From contig JASSKH010000009.1 of assembly GCA_031763025.1 (NCBI GenBank), forward strand, positions 2,356,001-2,420,000: a stretch of DNA of 64,000 bases. The letters are read 5' to 3'. Shown in pieces: positions 38,301 through 49,365 of this stretch; the stretch's first letter is position 1, and every line of letters begins with the position of its first letter. A model generated the notes under the pieces. That model had not been told where the DNA came from and did not search any database. It worked only from the letters and a program-made list of their open reading frames with translations. Made by a program: the position numbers and the translations under genes. The stretch is from Macrocystis pyrifera (Eukaryota > Sar > Phaeophyceae > Laminariales > Laminariaceae).

Positions 38301-41300
38301 GCTGAACTGCTGCCGCCCGGAGGGGGGAAAGGCGGCTATGGCCTCCGCCGCCGCTGCCACTGCCGCCGTCGCTCTGAGCGCTGCGGAGCCCTTCTCGCCG
38401 CACCCGTCGCTGGGTGCCGCGGGAGGGGGAGGAGACGAGGACGAGGAAGACACGCTGTTTTTCGACACGCGAGAGTATTGCCAAACCTCGGATTACGAAA
38501 CTTGTGGTGGTGGTGGTAGCAGTGATCGTGATCGAGATCGTGATCGTGGTGGCGATGGTAGCTGTGGAGACGACGACCCCGACAGCTTCGCAAGCGACGG
38601 CGGTGGTGGTCGCAGTGACGGTGTTGGTGGTATCGGGGGTGTGGGTGATGATGGTGGCAAGGAGGGCGGCGCTAACGACGACGACGACCTCTTGAGAGGG
38701 GAAGAGGGGGCCCCGACTGGACTCTCGAGCGTCGCCGTGGCCCCGTCGGATCTGCCTGCGCCGCCACCGGTCGTAGGGGGTGGGTTGCCGCCGACGGTAG
38801 CGGCAGCAGACGCCGTCACGGTAATCCCCGATGTCGACGGCGACAGCAGCGTGATTGACCGCCATGACGGCGATGACAGCGATGCCGAGGACGCGCAGCA
38901 AGGTAAGGAGTGTTCGGTATTGTTATCACCAGAAGCGGCAGAAGTAGCGGTAGGAGTGACAGGAGCTGCGAAAACAGCAGAAGCAGCAGAGGCAGCAGAA
39001 GCGGTGGAAGCGGTGGAAGCAGCGGAAGCAGCAGAAGCGGCAAGAGCGGCAGGCGTGGCGAAATCAGCAGGCGCGGCAGACGCTTCAGATGAAGCGGGCG
39101 AAGCCGAATCGACGGAGCTTCCAGCACCGGCGGGGATGAGGGCGACGACCCAACAGATGCTTGATGCGGCTGCCACATCAACAGCAGCAGCAGGAGCAGC
39201 AGCAGGTGAAGCAGAACCCCGCGATCACCATAACACCACGAACAGCGCATGCTTCAACGGCGAGAACATGGGTGAGGCACAGAGTCTCCAAAGCTTGGAC
39301 ATTGTGACGGGCGGTAGTCCCGATCAAGACAGCGATATCGCTGGCTTGCCCTTCCCCCAGGCGCGGAGGGAAGGGCAGATCCCAGCAGCGGCGGCGGCGG
39401 CGGCGGCGGTAGCGACTCCCGCTGTTGCTTCGCCGGTCGCGGTGGCGAGACGATTGGCGGCCCAGGGTCCGCCCCGTCTGCTGCGCACGGGCGCCGCTGT
39501 GCGGGTGCCGAGGCTGCCGTCGAGCGGTCCGGTGACGGGGGACATGCTCGAGCAGCAGACGGGGCAGGCCGGCGTCTATCGCTGGAGGGAGGTGCTTGTA
39601 GCAGATATGGAGGCGTTTAGGCGAGAGAACGGCTCGGCGGCGGCCTTCGCGGACTTCGTGCGGTGGTACCGACCGGAGTGTTGGCAGGTGAGGAGGGGGG
39701 GAGGGGTGGCGGGGGGGGAGGCAGGGGGGGCTTGTACTCGATATCATGTACGGCGGTAGTCGTATGACCACATACCCTCGCATCCCTACATTGCCGGGAC
39801 GGAGCACATCGGGTTTTCACCGACCAGGCAGACATTGCTTGCACCAAGCGCGAAGCGCCGTAAGATGTTGGACGAGTCGCATGAAGGGTGAGCTGTATCT
39901 TACTAAGAACCGCTTACGAGGTGTGCTTGCATGTGGATGACAGCGTCAATGAGATAATTTAATTTCCGGTGTGGCCACTTCCAGAGACAGCAATGGGAGT
40001 ACTGTGCATCTGCCTCGTGGGTGTCCTGCCATAAACACTACGTGATACGATCTTCCCCCTCGCGCGGAGAAAAGGTTCTCCACCCCGCACAAACGGTGCC
40101 CTGGTTGTCCAGCTCAAGTAGTGAGCGGCATGTTTTACCATGTCGTTGCCAACCCAACCTAAATATAATATAGGCAGGGGCAGGGAGGGGGGAGAAGGGA
40201 GGGAAGGGAGGGGGAGGGGGCAGAGGGAGGGGTGGAGGGGGGGGGGAGGGGGGAGACGAGGGGCGTGGAGGGGAAGTGGGGGAGGAGGGGGGGGGGAGCA
40301 AAGTAGGTGCACTCATGCCATGCATGCCCGTAGTCTTACGCCCATAGACCTGGGGAGGAGCTGTTTTTTGTGTGCTGAGTGCGCTGGTTACTGGATCGCT
40401 TGTTGGGGAATGCATTCACGACATGGGTAGGCGTATTTATCGGGGCCTCTTTTGTGCGCGATGCTGGGAGAGGGGGTGGGTGGGGGGTGTTACGGGCCGG
40501 TGACTGGGCTAGGTTTTGTTTCCGAGAGGGCACGCGTGCGACCGACTCGGTATTCGGGTGGCTGTTTTACGTTCCACGCTGAAGGTGGCTCTTGTTATTC
40601 TTCTTGGAATGAAAATCGAGCGCTGACAAAAATAACGATGGCACGCATGCACCCCCCTGCGCTGCAAACTGAACCCTCTCTACGGCATTTTGGGACCCGA
40701 TATGCGTTTTACAACATTCTACACTACGTTCGAAAAAATAAAGACCGTATGGATTTCATATTATTATACATGTATGGTCATTATATTTTGGAATATAGTG
40801 TGTACAGCTCCTGAGTTACAGTGGTTGAGGAATCCCCCCCAGCGCCGTCACTGGGAAATGTTTGGGCTTGAAAGTGCACCCTCCCCCTACCGCAGGCACG
40901 CCTCCTTACCCTCCTTACCCCCCCCCCCCCCCCCCCCCCCTACACACCGCCACTCCTCAGGGGCTGATGCTCGACGGGGAGTGGGTGCAAGCGTCAGACG
41001 ATCGAGCGGGAGGAGCTGCGGAGGACGACCTGCGGTTGGCGTGGCCAGGTCAAGGCCAGGTGCGGCACACATAGCGTGCACACGAGGACACACGTTGACC
41101 TTGCCGCCGTCGGGGGCGGAGTTGAGGAGCGAGGGGGGCGTGGGGCGGGAGGCGGGGATCGGGAGCGGGGGCGGGGGTAGTGGCGGGAGCGGGGGCCGGG
41201 GGCGGGCCGGGCCGGTTGGCGGCGCTAAGGTCGCTTGAATGTAGCAGCCACATGTGACACTATATATCTTGGCCATGGCGGAAGTAAGCAAGTTGCATCG

Positions 41301-43493
41301 GCCGGTTGCCTGTGCCCGACGTGCTGCGCTTGCTACGTTCGGCTCTTTGTGCCGCGCAGAGCGCTCTCACTGTCGAGAGATGCATTCCTGCGTGGTAGAA
41401 GTTTTTTCGTTCGACTTTTACCCCGGCTGCTTCGTGTGTTTTTGCCCTGGGCTACCTGCGCGAGACGCTCTTTCGACGCCAAGCCGATCCCCGATACATC
41501 TCAAGAAACCGGCGCTGTGCATGGATGGTGGGCAATCGGAGAGGGCACGCATCAGTTCCAATGATGGCTCTGACGCACCTTATCCCTCTTTTTTTTGTGT
41601 ATGTGGTATCCCTCCCGCACAGGTGCTGTGGCGACCGGCGGACGAAGCCCGCAGCTGTCCGAGTCCGGGAGTCACACGCCCCTCACGTCCCGCAGTAGTC
41701 CCTTCGCCCGCTTCCGCCCTGACCCTAGCGACTTGGCGCTCGTGCTGGAGCGATACTGGCGCCGCGATGGAGAAAGAGCGGGCGCCCTCGCCCCTGTTCT
41801 GCCGCGTCAAGGAAGGAGAGAAGGTGAGGGTGGTGATGATGGTGGTGGTGGTGGTGGTGGTGGTGGCCTCGTTTTTTCAGGACGTTCGTCGGAGAAGCGA
41901 CCGTGGTCCTGTTCGGGCTGGCGCGTCCGGGCGCTGTTGCTTTCGATGGCGTGGGAAGGTTTAGATGCGGCAGCAGCGGAGGAGAGAGCACCACCAGTCG
42001 CGGCGGACACGGCGACTGTTTATAGTGCCGTCCTCCTTGACGGGACGTGACCGCGCCACGTGCAGTGTGTATGTATTGTGGGGTCGCGGGATCACAGGTG
42101 CGGGGTGCCCGTTTCTCTCTATAGCTTCGTGTCCTCCCGTATCTCCCTCCTTCATTGTGTGCCTCTTTACGTCTCTTGACTTATATTTTGTCCCTCTATG
42201 GAAATACATCTGTCTATCTATCTCCATATCTCTGCCTCCGTCTATCCCCATCCCCATCTCTCGCCATCTCCCTGCATATTCATCCATCTCTATGCCTTTT
42301 AAATGACCTCCTTGTCGTATCTGATTTTCTTTTGTTTCTCTCGCTTGCGTGCCCCTCACCCCCTTTCCCGCCCAGGCCCTGCACTACCTCGAGACGATCT
42401 CCCCGGGACCTCTGCTCGTGCAACTGCTCTCCTCTGTCCTGGGGCTGTCGGTTTTCATTTTGGAGGAGGCGTGCGCCTCCATCGATGGTCTGTCCGCAGC
42501 CAAGGTGAGATATGCAACGTAGCGGCTTGGAAACGACGCCAGCAAACTTCACGTTCACCCCCTGATCCATATTGCGATTTAGCCCGTAAATACGCGCGAA
42601 GACCTGGGCTTTTCATTCATTCAGCGATGGCTATAGATGAAGAATATGCCTGCGCTGAAAATATGTAGATCATGAAGCCGGAATCGGTTATCTACCAGAG
42701 GTGTGAAAGGTTTATTACCCTTCAAGTAACTATTATTAAGGGGGACCATAGTAAATCGGATCTGCGGTACACACAAAAAACCTACCAGGTATGTATTTGT
42801 CCATTTTTACGAAGAATATTCGGTCCTATTTACTATGGTCTCCCGTGATTGGGGGGAACATAGCGAAAGCGTAAGTTAGCTACATTCGATGAAAATCGAC
42901 GAGCAGAGGGAGTGCTGAACCCTATGCGCGATAAAAATGAAGGCGCGTACCGGGGGGAAAGGACGACACCTTCGACCACGGCTTGTCCAGGAGAAGATAG
43001 CTGAAGGTAAAAATCTCCTACGAGTGAAGCTGGAGAGTGAAAGTGATGAATAAAAAAATATATACATATACTTTTACATAGGTACTCAGAACTCAGAACG
43101 CAACATGGTGTGTAAACATTGGGTACCACCTGGTATTATCAGTAGAAAGGTAGAAAACAAGACATTTTTCTCGGCCCATGAAAGCACCGCAGGTTCGCTC
43201 GCCCCTCCTCCGCTTTGTGGGTCGCGTCACCCAGAGGGCGCTGGCGGGTAATGAGCTCGATTATTTGCCTTCACGCTGTTTCCCGTTCGGAAATGGGACA
43301 CATGGCTTTTGGGCTCAGTGTTGGTCCTGATACTATCCCCCCCCCCCCCCCCCCCAGTAATGCTCGGTGCAAGCAATGTCTGCCTGGTCGGTGAAAACCC
43401 GACGTGCTCCGTCCCGGCATTGTAGAGATGCGAGGGTCTATGGTCATACGACTACGGCCATGCATGATAATGAGTACATCTCTCCTATCGAGT

Positions 43494-43553
<60 letters not shown>

Positions 43554-46500
43554 GTAATGTTGCATGCACGAATTTCATTTACAGCAGATTTGCCCGAAAA
43601 AACGCGGGTGCGTGTATAAAAAGGTTAACGTGTCTCCCTGCCCTCCACACCCCGCGGTCGTGTCAGCACGTCATCGACCAAGCGAGGCGGAAAGTGACGG
43701 AGGCTGTAGACCTCCTCGCCTCTGCAGCAGGGGAAGACGGTAGCACCGACCAGGCGGCCCCCGCGACGGCGACGGCAGGGGGGGGCGATGGGGCGCAACG
43801 GCGGGCCACTCCGCAGGGGGCCGGCAGCAGGTGCGACGCCGTCGGGTCGCAAAAAACATTGGAGCGACGGGTTAAAATTGACACACACGACACGTTTGTT
43901 ATATGTACCCCTCTGTCCACGATACGTTCGTTATATGTACCACTCTGTACCGAAATATAATCAACTTTTTTTATTGAATATTAATATACAAAAGGTTCTT
44001 ATATTTAGGTACAGAGCGTTTCGTGAAGTTGTGGTGAGCTTACCCCTTCTAGGACAGCCTTCCCGTTTTGGAAACAAATTACTGGGCATAGAGCCCGATT
44101 ATGTGTTTCGGTACAGTGCAGTACTACGAGTACAAGGGTTGAGCTTCACTTTTACCGTTCCGCCGAAGCATTGAAGAAGGAGGAAAAAAATGGTTTAGGA
44201 GTTTTTGTGGCGTAGACCTCGGCGTGGGGTTTTCATGCTGTGCGGCGGTTTATGGTTGCGCCTATCGATTGGTATCGATGTTGAGGGCGACCTTGAGCGT
44301 GCCGAAGTTTTTTCGGCCGGGGATGGTGGCGGTATGATAGCCGTGCCCCCCCCCCCCCCCCCCCGCCCCCCCTCCTCTCGCTCCTTGTCTGTGCGGCCGC
44401 GACCGCTCGCTCGCTTTTGCCTCCCTGCTCGAGTGAGACGTTGTTGCTGTAGATGTGTACCATCCACTGAGAGGATTCTTCTGGCGGAGATCGCGGAAAT
44501 CGTGGACGGACTCGCGATCTACCCTTTTGTTTCTGCTGCCTCGGACCACGCGAAGGCCTCTGTCGCCGCCGTCTTCTGTGTCATAAGTCGTGACTTGGTA
44601 GAAGTGCCGACGGTACAAGGGCCGCTGTCGTGCCATTCAGTGTGTGTGAGAGATTTCGGGTCACCCTGTCTATGCGAACCCTTATCTCCCCCCATCTACC
44701 ACCGCAGTAAAACTTTGGCCGCCCCGGACGTACGAGACACCTCTGTCGTCATCCACTGCGGCTTGAGCCTTTATAGCTGCGGTCCCCGTTTTTTGGACGA
44801 ACCACTCATGTTGAGTACTATTACAGGGGGCCATAGTTAATAGGACCTGCGGTACGCACAAGAACCTATATATTTACCTCTTTTTACTAACAGTATTTGG
44901 TCCTATTTACTGTGGTTCCCCGTAGTAATAGTTGTTACCGAAACCGGGCTGCGGTCCTAAAAAAGGGTTGCACTTTTTCAGCCCGAACATTTCTGACTGA
45001 CAGGGAAGCCACCCCGTCTAATGTGTACCAGGTACGTGTGTTCAAATGACGGTACTCGTACCAGGTATTCGTTGCATACATACCTACACAGCCCGTAGGA
45101 TTCTTGTATTGGCCTTGGCTTGAAACGTGCCAACAGCGCGCACCGTAATGGCAGGGGGTAGCGTACTCGATATCGGGCATGGCTGTAGTCGTATGGCCTA
45201 CGAGGCCCTCGCATCCCTGCAATGCCGGGACGGAGCGCGTCGGGTGGGGGGGGGCTGTGCCTACTGTATGACCCCGAAACTGAGTTACGACTAGGGAGGG
45301 AGCAGGAAAAATAAAAAGGCCGAGTATAAGAAATGGAGTGAAAAACGAAAAGGAGAAAAAAATTCCAGTTGTTCTCAAAGTCGGATGGTGGGTGACTTAC
45401 TATTACGGGGGACCATACGTAGTAAATAGGACCAAAAATTGTAAGTAAAAACAGGACAATATATAGGTTTTTGTGTGTACCGCAGGTCCTATTTACTATG
45501 GTCCCCCGTAATAACAGTATGGAGATACTCAAGTGAGGACCTTTACCGTAGCACACGCGACATAACTTGCTCACGCTTACCTTATAAATACAAGCGCCTG
45601 CATTATCGTGTGGCTTATTATGATATCCCGCCTCCCCTGTATTGTATACCTGGTACATATATATATATGTATAGCTTGGGTTGGCGTCGGTTGGCGACGA
45701 CGCTGTGAAACACGCCTCTCACTGCGTGAGCGAGACAACCAGGGTACCGTGTTTTTTGTGTTTTTTTTGAGCGGTCACCACGGCTGGCGGTCGAGTTATA
45801 GATAATTCTTTGTGCGGGGAGAGCCTTAACTCCGCACAAGCGGGGCGATCGTATCACGTAGTGTGTACCTGATATATGGTAAGGCACCCACCAGGCAGTC
45901 ACATAGTAAACCCATTGCTGTCTCTGGAAGTGATCGCACCAAGTAAATAAATCTATTTATTGACGCTGTTATCCATATGTAAGAAAGTCCGCCTCAAAAG
46001 CGGTTCTTGGCAAGATGCAGCCCACCCTTCATGCGACTAGCCAGATACCTCACGGCGGTTCGTGCTTGGTGCAAGCAATGTCTGCCTGGTCGGTGAAGAC
46101 CCGACCTGCTCTGTCCCGGCATGGTAGGGATACGAGGAGGGTCTATGATCGTACGACTACGGCCATGCATGATACTGAGTACACCCCCGCTCCCCCCTTC
46201 CTACCCAATTCTCCCACATTTGGGGGACAGACGACTTACTTGGAGTTAGAGTACGCTATGTTTTGCAGTGGAGAAGATGAAAGTAACAGCTCTTCTCCCC
46301 CTTCCCCTACACCGTGTGCAAACGCCTCTCTCACCGTCCAGCGTTGTTGCTGCAGATATAAACTGGGCCACTGCTACCACCAGAAACACCTCTAAACCAC
46401 CATCCAATATGTATCTGTCCGGAAGGAAAATAAGGCGTTTGGATTACGTACGATGCTCGCATGAGTATCGAACACGTTTTGACTATTCCCGGCGAGAGTG

Positions 46501-48650
46501 GTGACTGCTGGCCCCCGCTTAAACGCTTAAAACTTCAGCCCTCGTTTCGGGAGGAAAAATACTTGGAGTTTCGTGTGGGACAAATGCCTGCAGTTGTTAA
46601 GGGAGTTGATTGTGGCACCTGTCCCCTCCGTGCAAACACCCCTCCTTCGTTAGGTCCTTGGACTGGTTAAGACCACCCAGTTGTATTACACGACTTAACT
46701 TGTGTCACCCCCGTCTCTCCCTCCCTGCCCATGCGACCCCCCCCCCCCCCCCCTCTTTGGTTATCTCTGCCCATGGACAGACCGTGGTCGCCGTTCAGAT
46801 CGGCGCTGATAGCTGCCGACGAGGCCTGCATTGCGATAAAGGAGGCCGAGACCGCTCTCGCCAGGATGGTCTCCCTTCTTAGGTCGATGCCGGGGGAGGT
46901 GGGTGGGTCTGTTGGGGAGGGAGGGCCGGGGTCGGTGCGTGGGTGTGCACGCACATTGCCGGGACAGGAAAGATAGATGCATGGGGTAGAGTATATAATA
47001 ATAACATGGGAGTGTAGCACAGGGCACCTCCCGGGAACATCTGATACGTACCCGGGAGAAACATGCCTGCTGTTTCTACGTGTCCCAGGGGGTTACATGT
47101 AACCGTCTTGTATATACACCTCGTACACCCAACAGGTTCAGTCGAGCCGAGAAAGAGCCGAAGAACAGGGGGGCACCGACGAGACCACACGGTCGGCGGG
47201 GTTGTTTGTTTTTGGCTGCTTTTGTTTTGTCGAGCTTCTTCCTTCACGGGTGCGGGAGGTTTAGCTTTCGAGAGGCAGCCCGTCCGCCCCTATTTCCTGC
47301 CTCTCGGAGTAGTAGTAGTAGTAGTAATAGCAGCAGCAGTAGCAGTAGTAGCAGTAGTAGCAGTGGTGGCCATTCCCGCATGTTTCCATGAATGTATCGC
47401 ATAATGTATGCCATATACTACGATATGCTATGTACCAGTGTATGCATATATGCTTGGTGCGATTGACGGCGGGTGTTGGGTTGACGCCGTGGTGGTGGCG
47501 AAGAGGGGGAGGGTGGACGGGGGGGCGGTGCTAAACATTTGGCGCGTGAAAAGCAAGGCCTTACCGGTCAACATATATGCCTGGTACGAGCCTGCAACTA
47601 TGTGGAGGGTGGGACTGGGCTGTTGATAGTAGTCGGCTGCTTTGCGGTGAGGGGAACGCTTTGGTGCTGACGCCAGCAGGACCGTGCGGCCAAACGGAAC
47701 CCACTAAGACGTTGCTGTTGAATCGTAGAACCTACCACACATCCTGACAGGTCATGACCTGCAGTGCACCTTTTAGATCCTCTAGCTGACATCATGATGT
47801 GCTGTGCAGGTTATACAAATTTGATCCTTTTCACCCGCATCTCCCGTTGTGATACACGTTGTGCAGGATTTGTATCAGTGCAGATCTAACCCAGGAAATA
47901 TATGTTGGTAATAATGCAGATCATGCGGCTCTCACCGGTCAAGATGGTCTTCAAGTAGTCCATGCAGAACCATGCAGAGCTTATTTGACCGGGTAATCCA
48001 TCTCCCCTGAAAGAAAAGAGTTTCTGAAATGGGGATCTGAGATGGCCGATGAGTAGATTCTACCGAAGTAGACAGCGATAAGAGGAGACGCCCCCAACCC
48101 CAGGTTGATTACTGCTGTAGCTGTGTTCCAGGCAGATTGTTCGTCGCGTCCTCGCTCTCTCTCTTGCGCAGGCAGCTCTAGTAAGAGCGCAGATGATCAG
48201 ACTCCGCTCGAACTGTGACAGTCGTAGTATCTTGTAGCGCCGCTTACTATGTGTGTTATCGCACCGGTTTGTTATTTTTATACGCCAGGGTAGTTATTTA
48301 CGCGAATACATCAGCTGTGAGCTCGACCGACTGAGTGGTCGATACTCAACTCTGTAAGCCGCGCGAAACATCTTGCGCCGTCCTGCTTCTTGCACCGCTA
48401 TAGTATAGCTCCGCACCGCGCATAACGCCTCTTTTCGTTTCCCACCACGCTCCGGCGCAACGGGGACATCGTTTTTTGTCTGTTGTTTTGCGTGACAGCG
48501 GGAGCTCGCGAACGCTACGGTGGGTTCTTGCGACAAAGCGGGGGAAGCGCTCGTCGTGACGAGGTCTCAGAAGGAGTATCTGAGAGATCTTCTGCTCGTT
48601 CAGGGCATCCGTAAGACGCCCGGATCGGAGCTAGAAGACCTCCTCGCAAG
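29474..48650 (+). CDS. RAB3GAP1: RAB3GAP1-like Rab GTPase-activating protein catalytic subunit
   Basis: Catalytic subunit of the Rab3GAP complex, which acts on Rab GTPases in membrane traffic and autophagy. Exons: 29474-29645, 30086-30870, 32986-33426, 33948-34130, 34517-34786, about 35138-35314, 35631-36174, 36728-36957, possibly 37152-37196, 38245-39687, 40961-41059, 41623-41823, 42376-42504, 43667-43830, 44453 to about 44600, 46781-46898, 47136 to about 47197, 48499-48650. Family landmarks in order: GSWEDFIRSLESVLRDWK, LHRWFGLTQFVLL, YLDGLTDLFLSKI, VRWTDLREGL, FVRDVRLLWEDGAAIPRM, TRMCLIWQKLQMLNCC, DMEAFRRENGSAAAFADFVR then WYRP, LATWRSCWSDTGAAMEKERA, RVKEGEKALHYLE. Estimated about 1750 aa versus about 980 in human; excess is low-complexity insertions. 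Exons from 44453 on are less certain and the C-terminus is unresolved. Confidence 0.85.
30330..30460 (+). repeat. CAA/CAG trinucleotide tract inside RAB3GAP1-like exon 2
   Basis: Imperfect ACA/GCA repeat inside the exon, read in frame as Thr- and Ala-rich sequence rather than Gln. The flanking frame stays open, so it is probably translated as a disordered insertion. Confidence 0.8.
31170..32944 (+). mobile_element. CTG-rich TIR element, copy 1 (with nested insertion)
   Basis: Shares ends and body with 58493-59493. Terminal sequences GGTGTCTGCGCA (left) and the inverted TGCACAGACACC (right) form short TIRs. Shared body includes GATTCGACCGCTGCATTCTG, GCTTTGGATTGGCCAAGCTT and TTTCGTCTCCGATTATGCGC. 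The interior is dominated by CTG/GCT runs (about 32220-32500 and 32690-32750). It looks like a non-autonomous DNA transposon of about 1 kb, here in RAB3GAP1-like intron 2, split by a 765-bp insertion. No transposase seen. Confidence 0.75.
31225..31989. mobile_element. 765-bp TIR insertion nested in CTG-rich element
   Basis: Begins GTTCCTATGCGGTTCGATTT and ends with its inverted near copy AAATCGAACCGCATAGGAAAC; the TIRs are about 34 bp with few mismatches. Alignment of the host repeat with its second copy shows this block is absent there, so it inserted later. The target duplication is unclear; TTATCGATT occurs near both edges but not exactly at the TIR ends. It contains a perfect-looking hairpin (31806-31838 with 31848-31880). 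No transposase ORF. Confidence 0.7.
34143..34251 (+). mobile_element. TATTACGGGGG MITE, copy 1
   Basis: 109 bp with TIRs of about 29 bp starting TATTACGGGGGTCCATAGTT, one mismatch between arms. AT-rich core (CCTATATATTTGCC). TA at both ends suggests TA target-site specificity. In RAB3GAP1-like intron 4. Confidence 0.9.
36225..36615 (+). mobile_element. SINE-like copy, 5' truncated
   Basis: Plus-strand copy in RAB3GAP1-like intron 7. It starts in the GCGGGGAGAACCTCCTCTCC segment and runs through TGCTGTCTCTGGAAGTGACC, GTGAAAACCCGACATGCTCC, GGCCATGCATGAAAATGAGT, ending in ACACACACCC instead of a pure C run. Confidence 0.8.
37043..37080 (+). mobile_element. TATTACGGGGG MITE, truncated copy
   Basis: Only the left TIR (TATTACGGGGGAGCATAGTA) is clear; the right end is lost or too diverged. 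RAB3GAP1-like intron 8. Confidence 0.55.
39692..40175 (-). mobile_element. Near full-length poly(C)-tailed SINE-like copy
   Basis: Minus-strand copy starting 4 bp after the donor site of the large RAB3GAP1-like exon ending at 39687. G-rich tract 39692-39731 is its C-rich tail. Then GAGTAC, ATATCATG/CATGATAT core, GTGAAAACCCGATGTGCTCC, TCTCTGGAAGTGGCCACACC, and 5' end GGTTGGCAACGAC near 40155. No ORF. Confidence 0.85.
40180..40355 (-). repeat. Polypurine tract with SINE-like 3' fragment
   Basis: 40180-40305 is an almost pure G/A tract (runs of G split by single A). It abuts a minus-strand SINE-like 3' fragment at 40308-40352 (TATGGGCGTAAGACTACGGG). The tract reads as C/T on the element strand, as expected of a decayed poly(C) tail. 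Confidence 0.6.
42734..42849. mobile_element. TATTACGGGGG MITE, copy 3
   Basis: TIR arms GGGGGACCATAGTAAAT and ATTTACTATGGTCTCCC are recognisable but more diverged than in the other copies. In RAB3GAP1-like intron 13. Confidence 0.75.
43341..43550 (+). mobile_element. SINE-like 3' part between two poly(C) tracts
   Basis: C run at about 43337-43356, then GGTGCAAGCAATGTCTGCCT-type sequence from 43367, GGCCATGCATGATAATGAGT near 43459, a short ATCTCTCCTATC spacer with a second GAGTAC, and a pure C run of about 57 nt at 43495-43551. In RAB3GAP1-like intron 13. Confidence 0.85.
44819..44930 (+). mobile_element. TATTACGGGGG MITE, copy 4
   Basis: 112 bp; arms TATTACAGGGGGCCATAGTT and its inverted partner ending GTAGTAATA; AT-rich centre CCTATATATTTACC. 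Same orientation as copy 1. Confidence 0.85.
45135..45260 (-). mobile_element. SINE-like 3' fragment
   Basis: Minus-strand terminal fragment (GGGATGCGAGGGCCTCGTAG, ATATCGAGTACGC) bounded by G-rich stretches on both sides. In the intron after the RAB3GAP1-like exon near 44500. Confidence 0.7.
45401..45513 (-). mobile_element. TATTACGGGGG MITE, copy 5
   Basis: 113 bp, arms TATTACGGGGGACCATACGT and inverted ACTATGGTCCCCCGTAATA. The core (ATATATAGGTTTTTGTGTGT) is inverted relative to copy 1. Confidence 0.9.
45678..46199 (+). mobile_element. Full-length SINE-like reference copy
   Basis: About 520 bp on the plus strand: 5' end GGGTTGGCGTCGGTTGGCGA, CTCACTGCGTGAGCGAGACA, a T-rich patch, inverted GTGCGGGGAGAG/CTCCGCAC hairpin, TGCTGTCTCTGGAAGTGATC, hairpin GTCCGCCTCAAAAGCGG, GGTGCAAGCAATGTCTGCCT, then the LINE-like 3' module and ACTGAGTACACCCCCGCTCC. 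The 5' flank is (TA)-rich (TATATATATA). No ORF and no clear tRNA head. A useful consensus seed. Confidence 0.85.
47311..47370 (+). repeat. AGT/AGC trinucleotide microsatellite
   Basis: About 18 imperfect AGT/AGC triplets in the region after the RAB3GAP1-like exon at 47136. Confidence 0.85.
47760..48060. repeat. Dispersed GATC-rich repeat copy
   Basis: Contains TGTGCAGGATTTGTATCAGT, GCAGATCATGCGGCTC and related strings shared with 49540-49690, 62400-62660 and 63595-64000. Confidence 0.5.
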
Positions 48651-48998
48651 GTGTGCGCAGACAATTGTTTGTTTGTTCGTTCGTTTTATTTGTTTTTTTT
48701 TGTTCTCCGGCCGATAGGTAAATACTCTTTTTAATCCTCCGCCGGATGGGCAAAAAGACGTTTTCATCCTCCGCCGGATGGGTATACATATACGAAGTGA
48801 CGGGTATAGCTTAGGGTCACTACACTTCTTCATACCGCTCTGACGCTGAGCGGTACTGTACAGACCTTTTGGAGTCTAACGTCAAGATCAAACGGTGACT
48901 GTATTTCCGGTCAGGGTGACCTAAAGAAACGTGTCGTGCGTCCGTTTTTGCTATGCTGTTGTAGCACCGAAACGGTTTTTTTGTAGTAGCCAACGTTG

Positions 48999-49107
48999 TA
49001 TTACGGGGGTCCATAGTTAACGGGACCAAATTTTGTTAGTAAAAATAGGCAAATATATAGGTTTTTGTGTACACCACAGACCCTGTTAACTATGGACCCC
49101 CGTAATA
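48999..49107 (-). mobile_element. TATTACGGGGG MITE, copy 2
   Basis: 109 bp, almost identical to copy 1 but inverted. Both flanks carry GTAGCCAACG, so a short segment of flanking DNA is directly repeated around the element. Confidence 0.9.
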
Positions 49108-49198
49108 GTAGCCAACGATGCTGCCTTGGTCGAACGGCAAGCTTGTTGCAGTTTTGGACAGGTAGTTTTCGTACGTACGTTTTTTTTTTCTAGATTTC

Positions 49199-49365
49199 CC
49201 CCCCCCCCCGGTACTCTGTTTCGAAAGGGATGCGTGGTCAATGCTCAACTAACTAAGGCAAGGAAGAAATGAGTACCCCCCACCCCCCCCCCCTCCAGAT
49301 GCTCCGTCTCGAAGGGGGTGCGTGGTCAATGGTTAAATGACAAAGGCAAACAATATATTAGTACG
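49199..49365 (+). mobile_element. Two tandem LINE 3' modules separated by poly(C)
   Basis: C run 49199-49210; module 1 (TTTCGAAAGGGATGCGTGGT ... AAATGAGTAC) to 49277; C-rich run to 49293; module 2 (GCTCCGTCTCGAAGGGGGTG ... TTAGTACG) to 49365 without a C tail. Only the last about 70 bp of the LINE is present in each. Confidence 0.8.

Noticed and set aside
38493..39250. Ser/Ala and Leu-rich minus-strand ORFs
   Set aside because: Antisense shadows of the low-complexity RAB3GAP1-like exon, whose plus-strand frame is fixed by conserved blocks at both ends.
40887..41291. Pro-rich minus-strand ORF
   Set aside because: Antisense shadow of the plus-strand RAB3GAP1-like exon and the adjacent C run.
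47063..47404. Val/Ala-rich C-terminal extension of an open frame
   Set aside because: Most is read through an AGT/AGC microsatellite; only the first about 20 codons from 47136 look like a RAB3GAP1-like exon.
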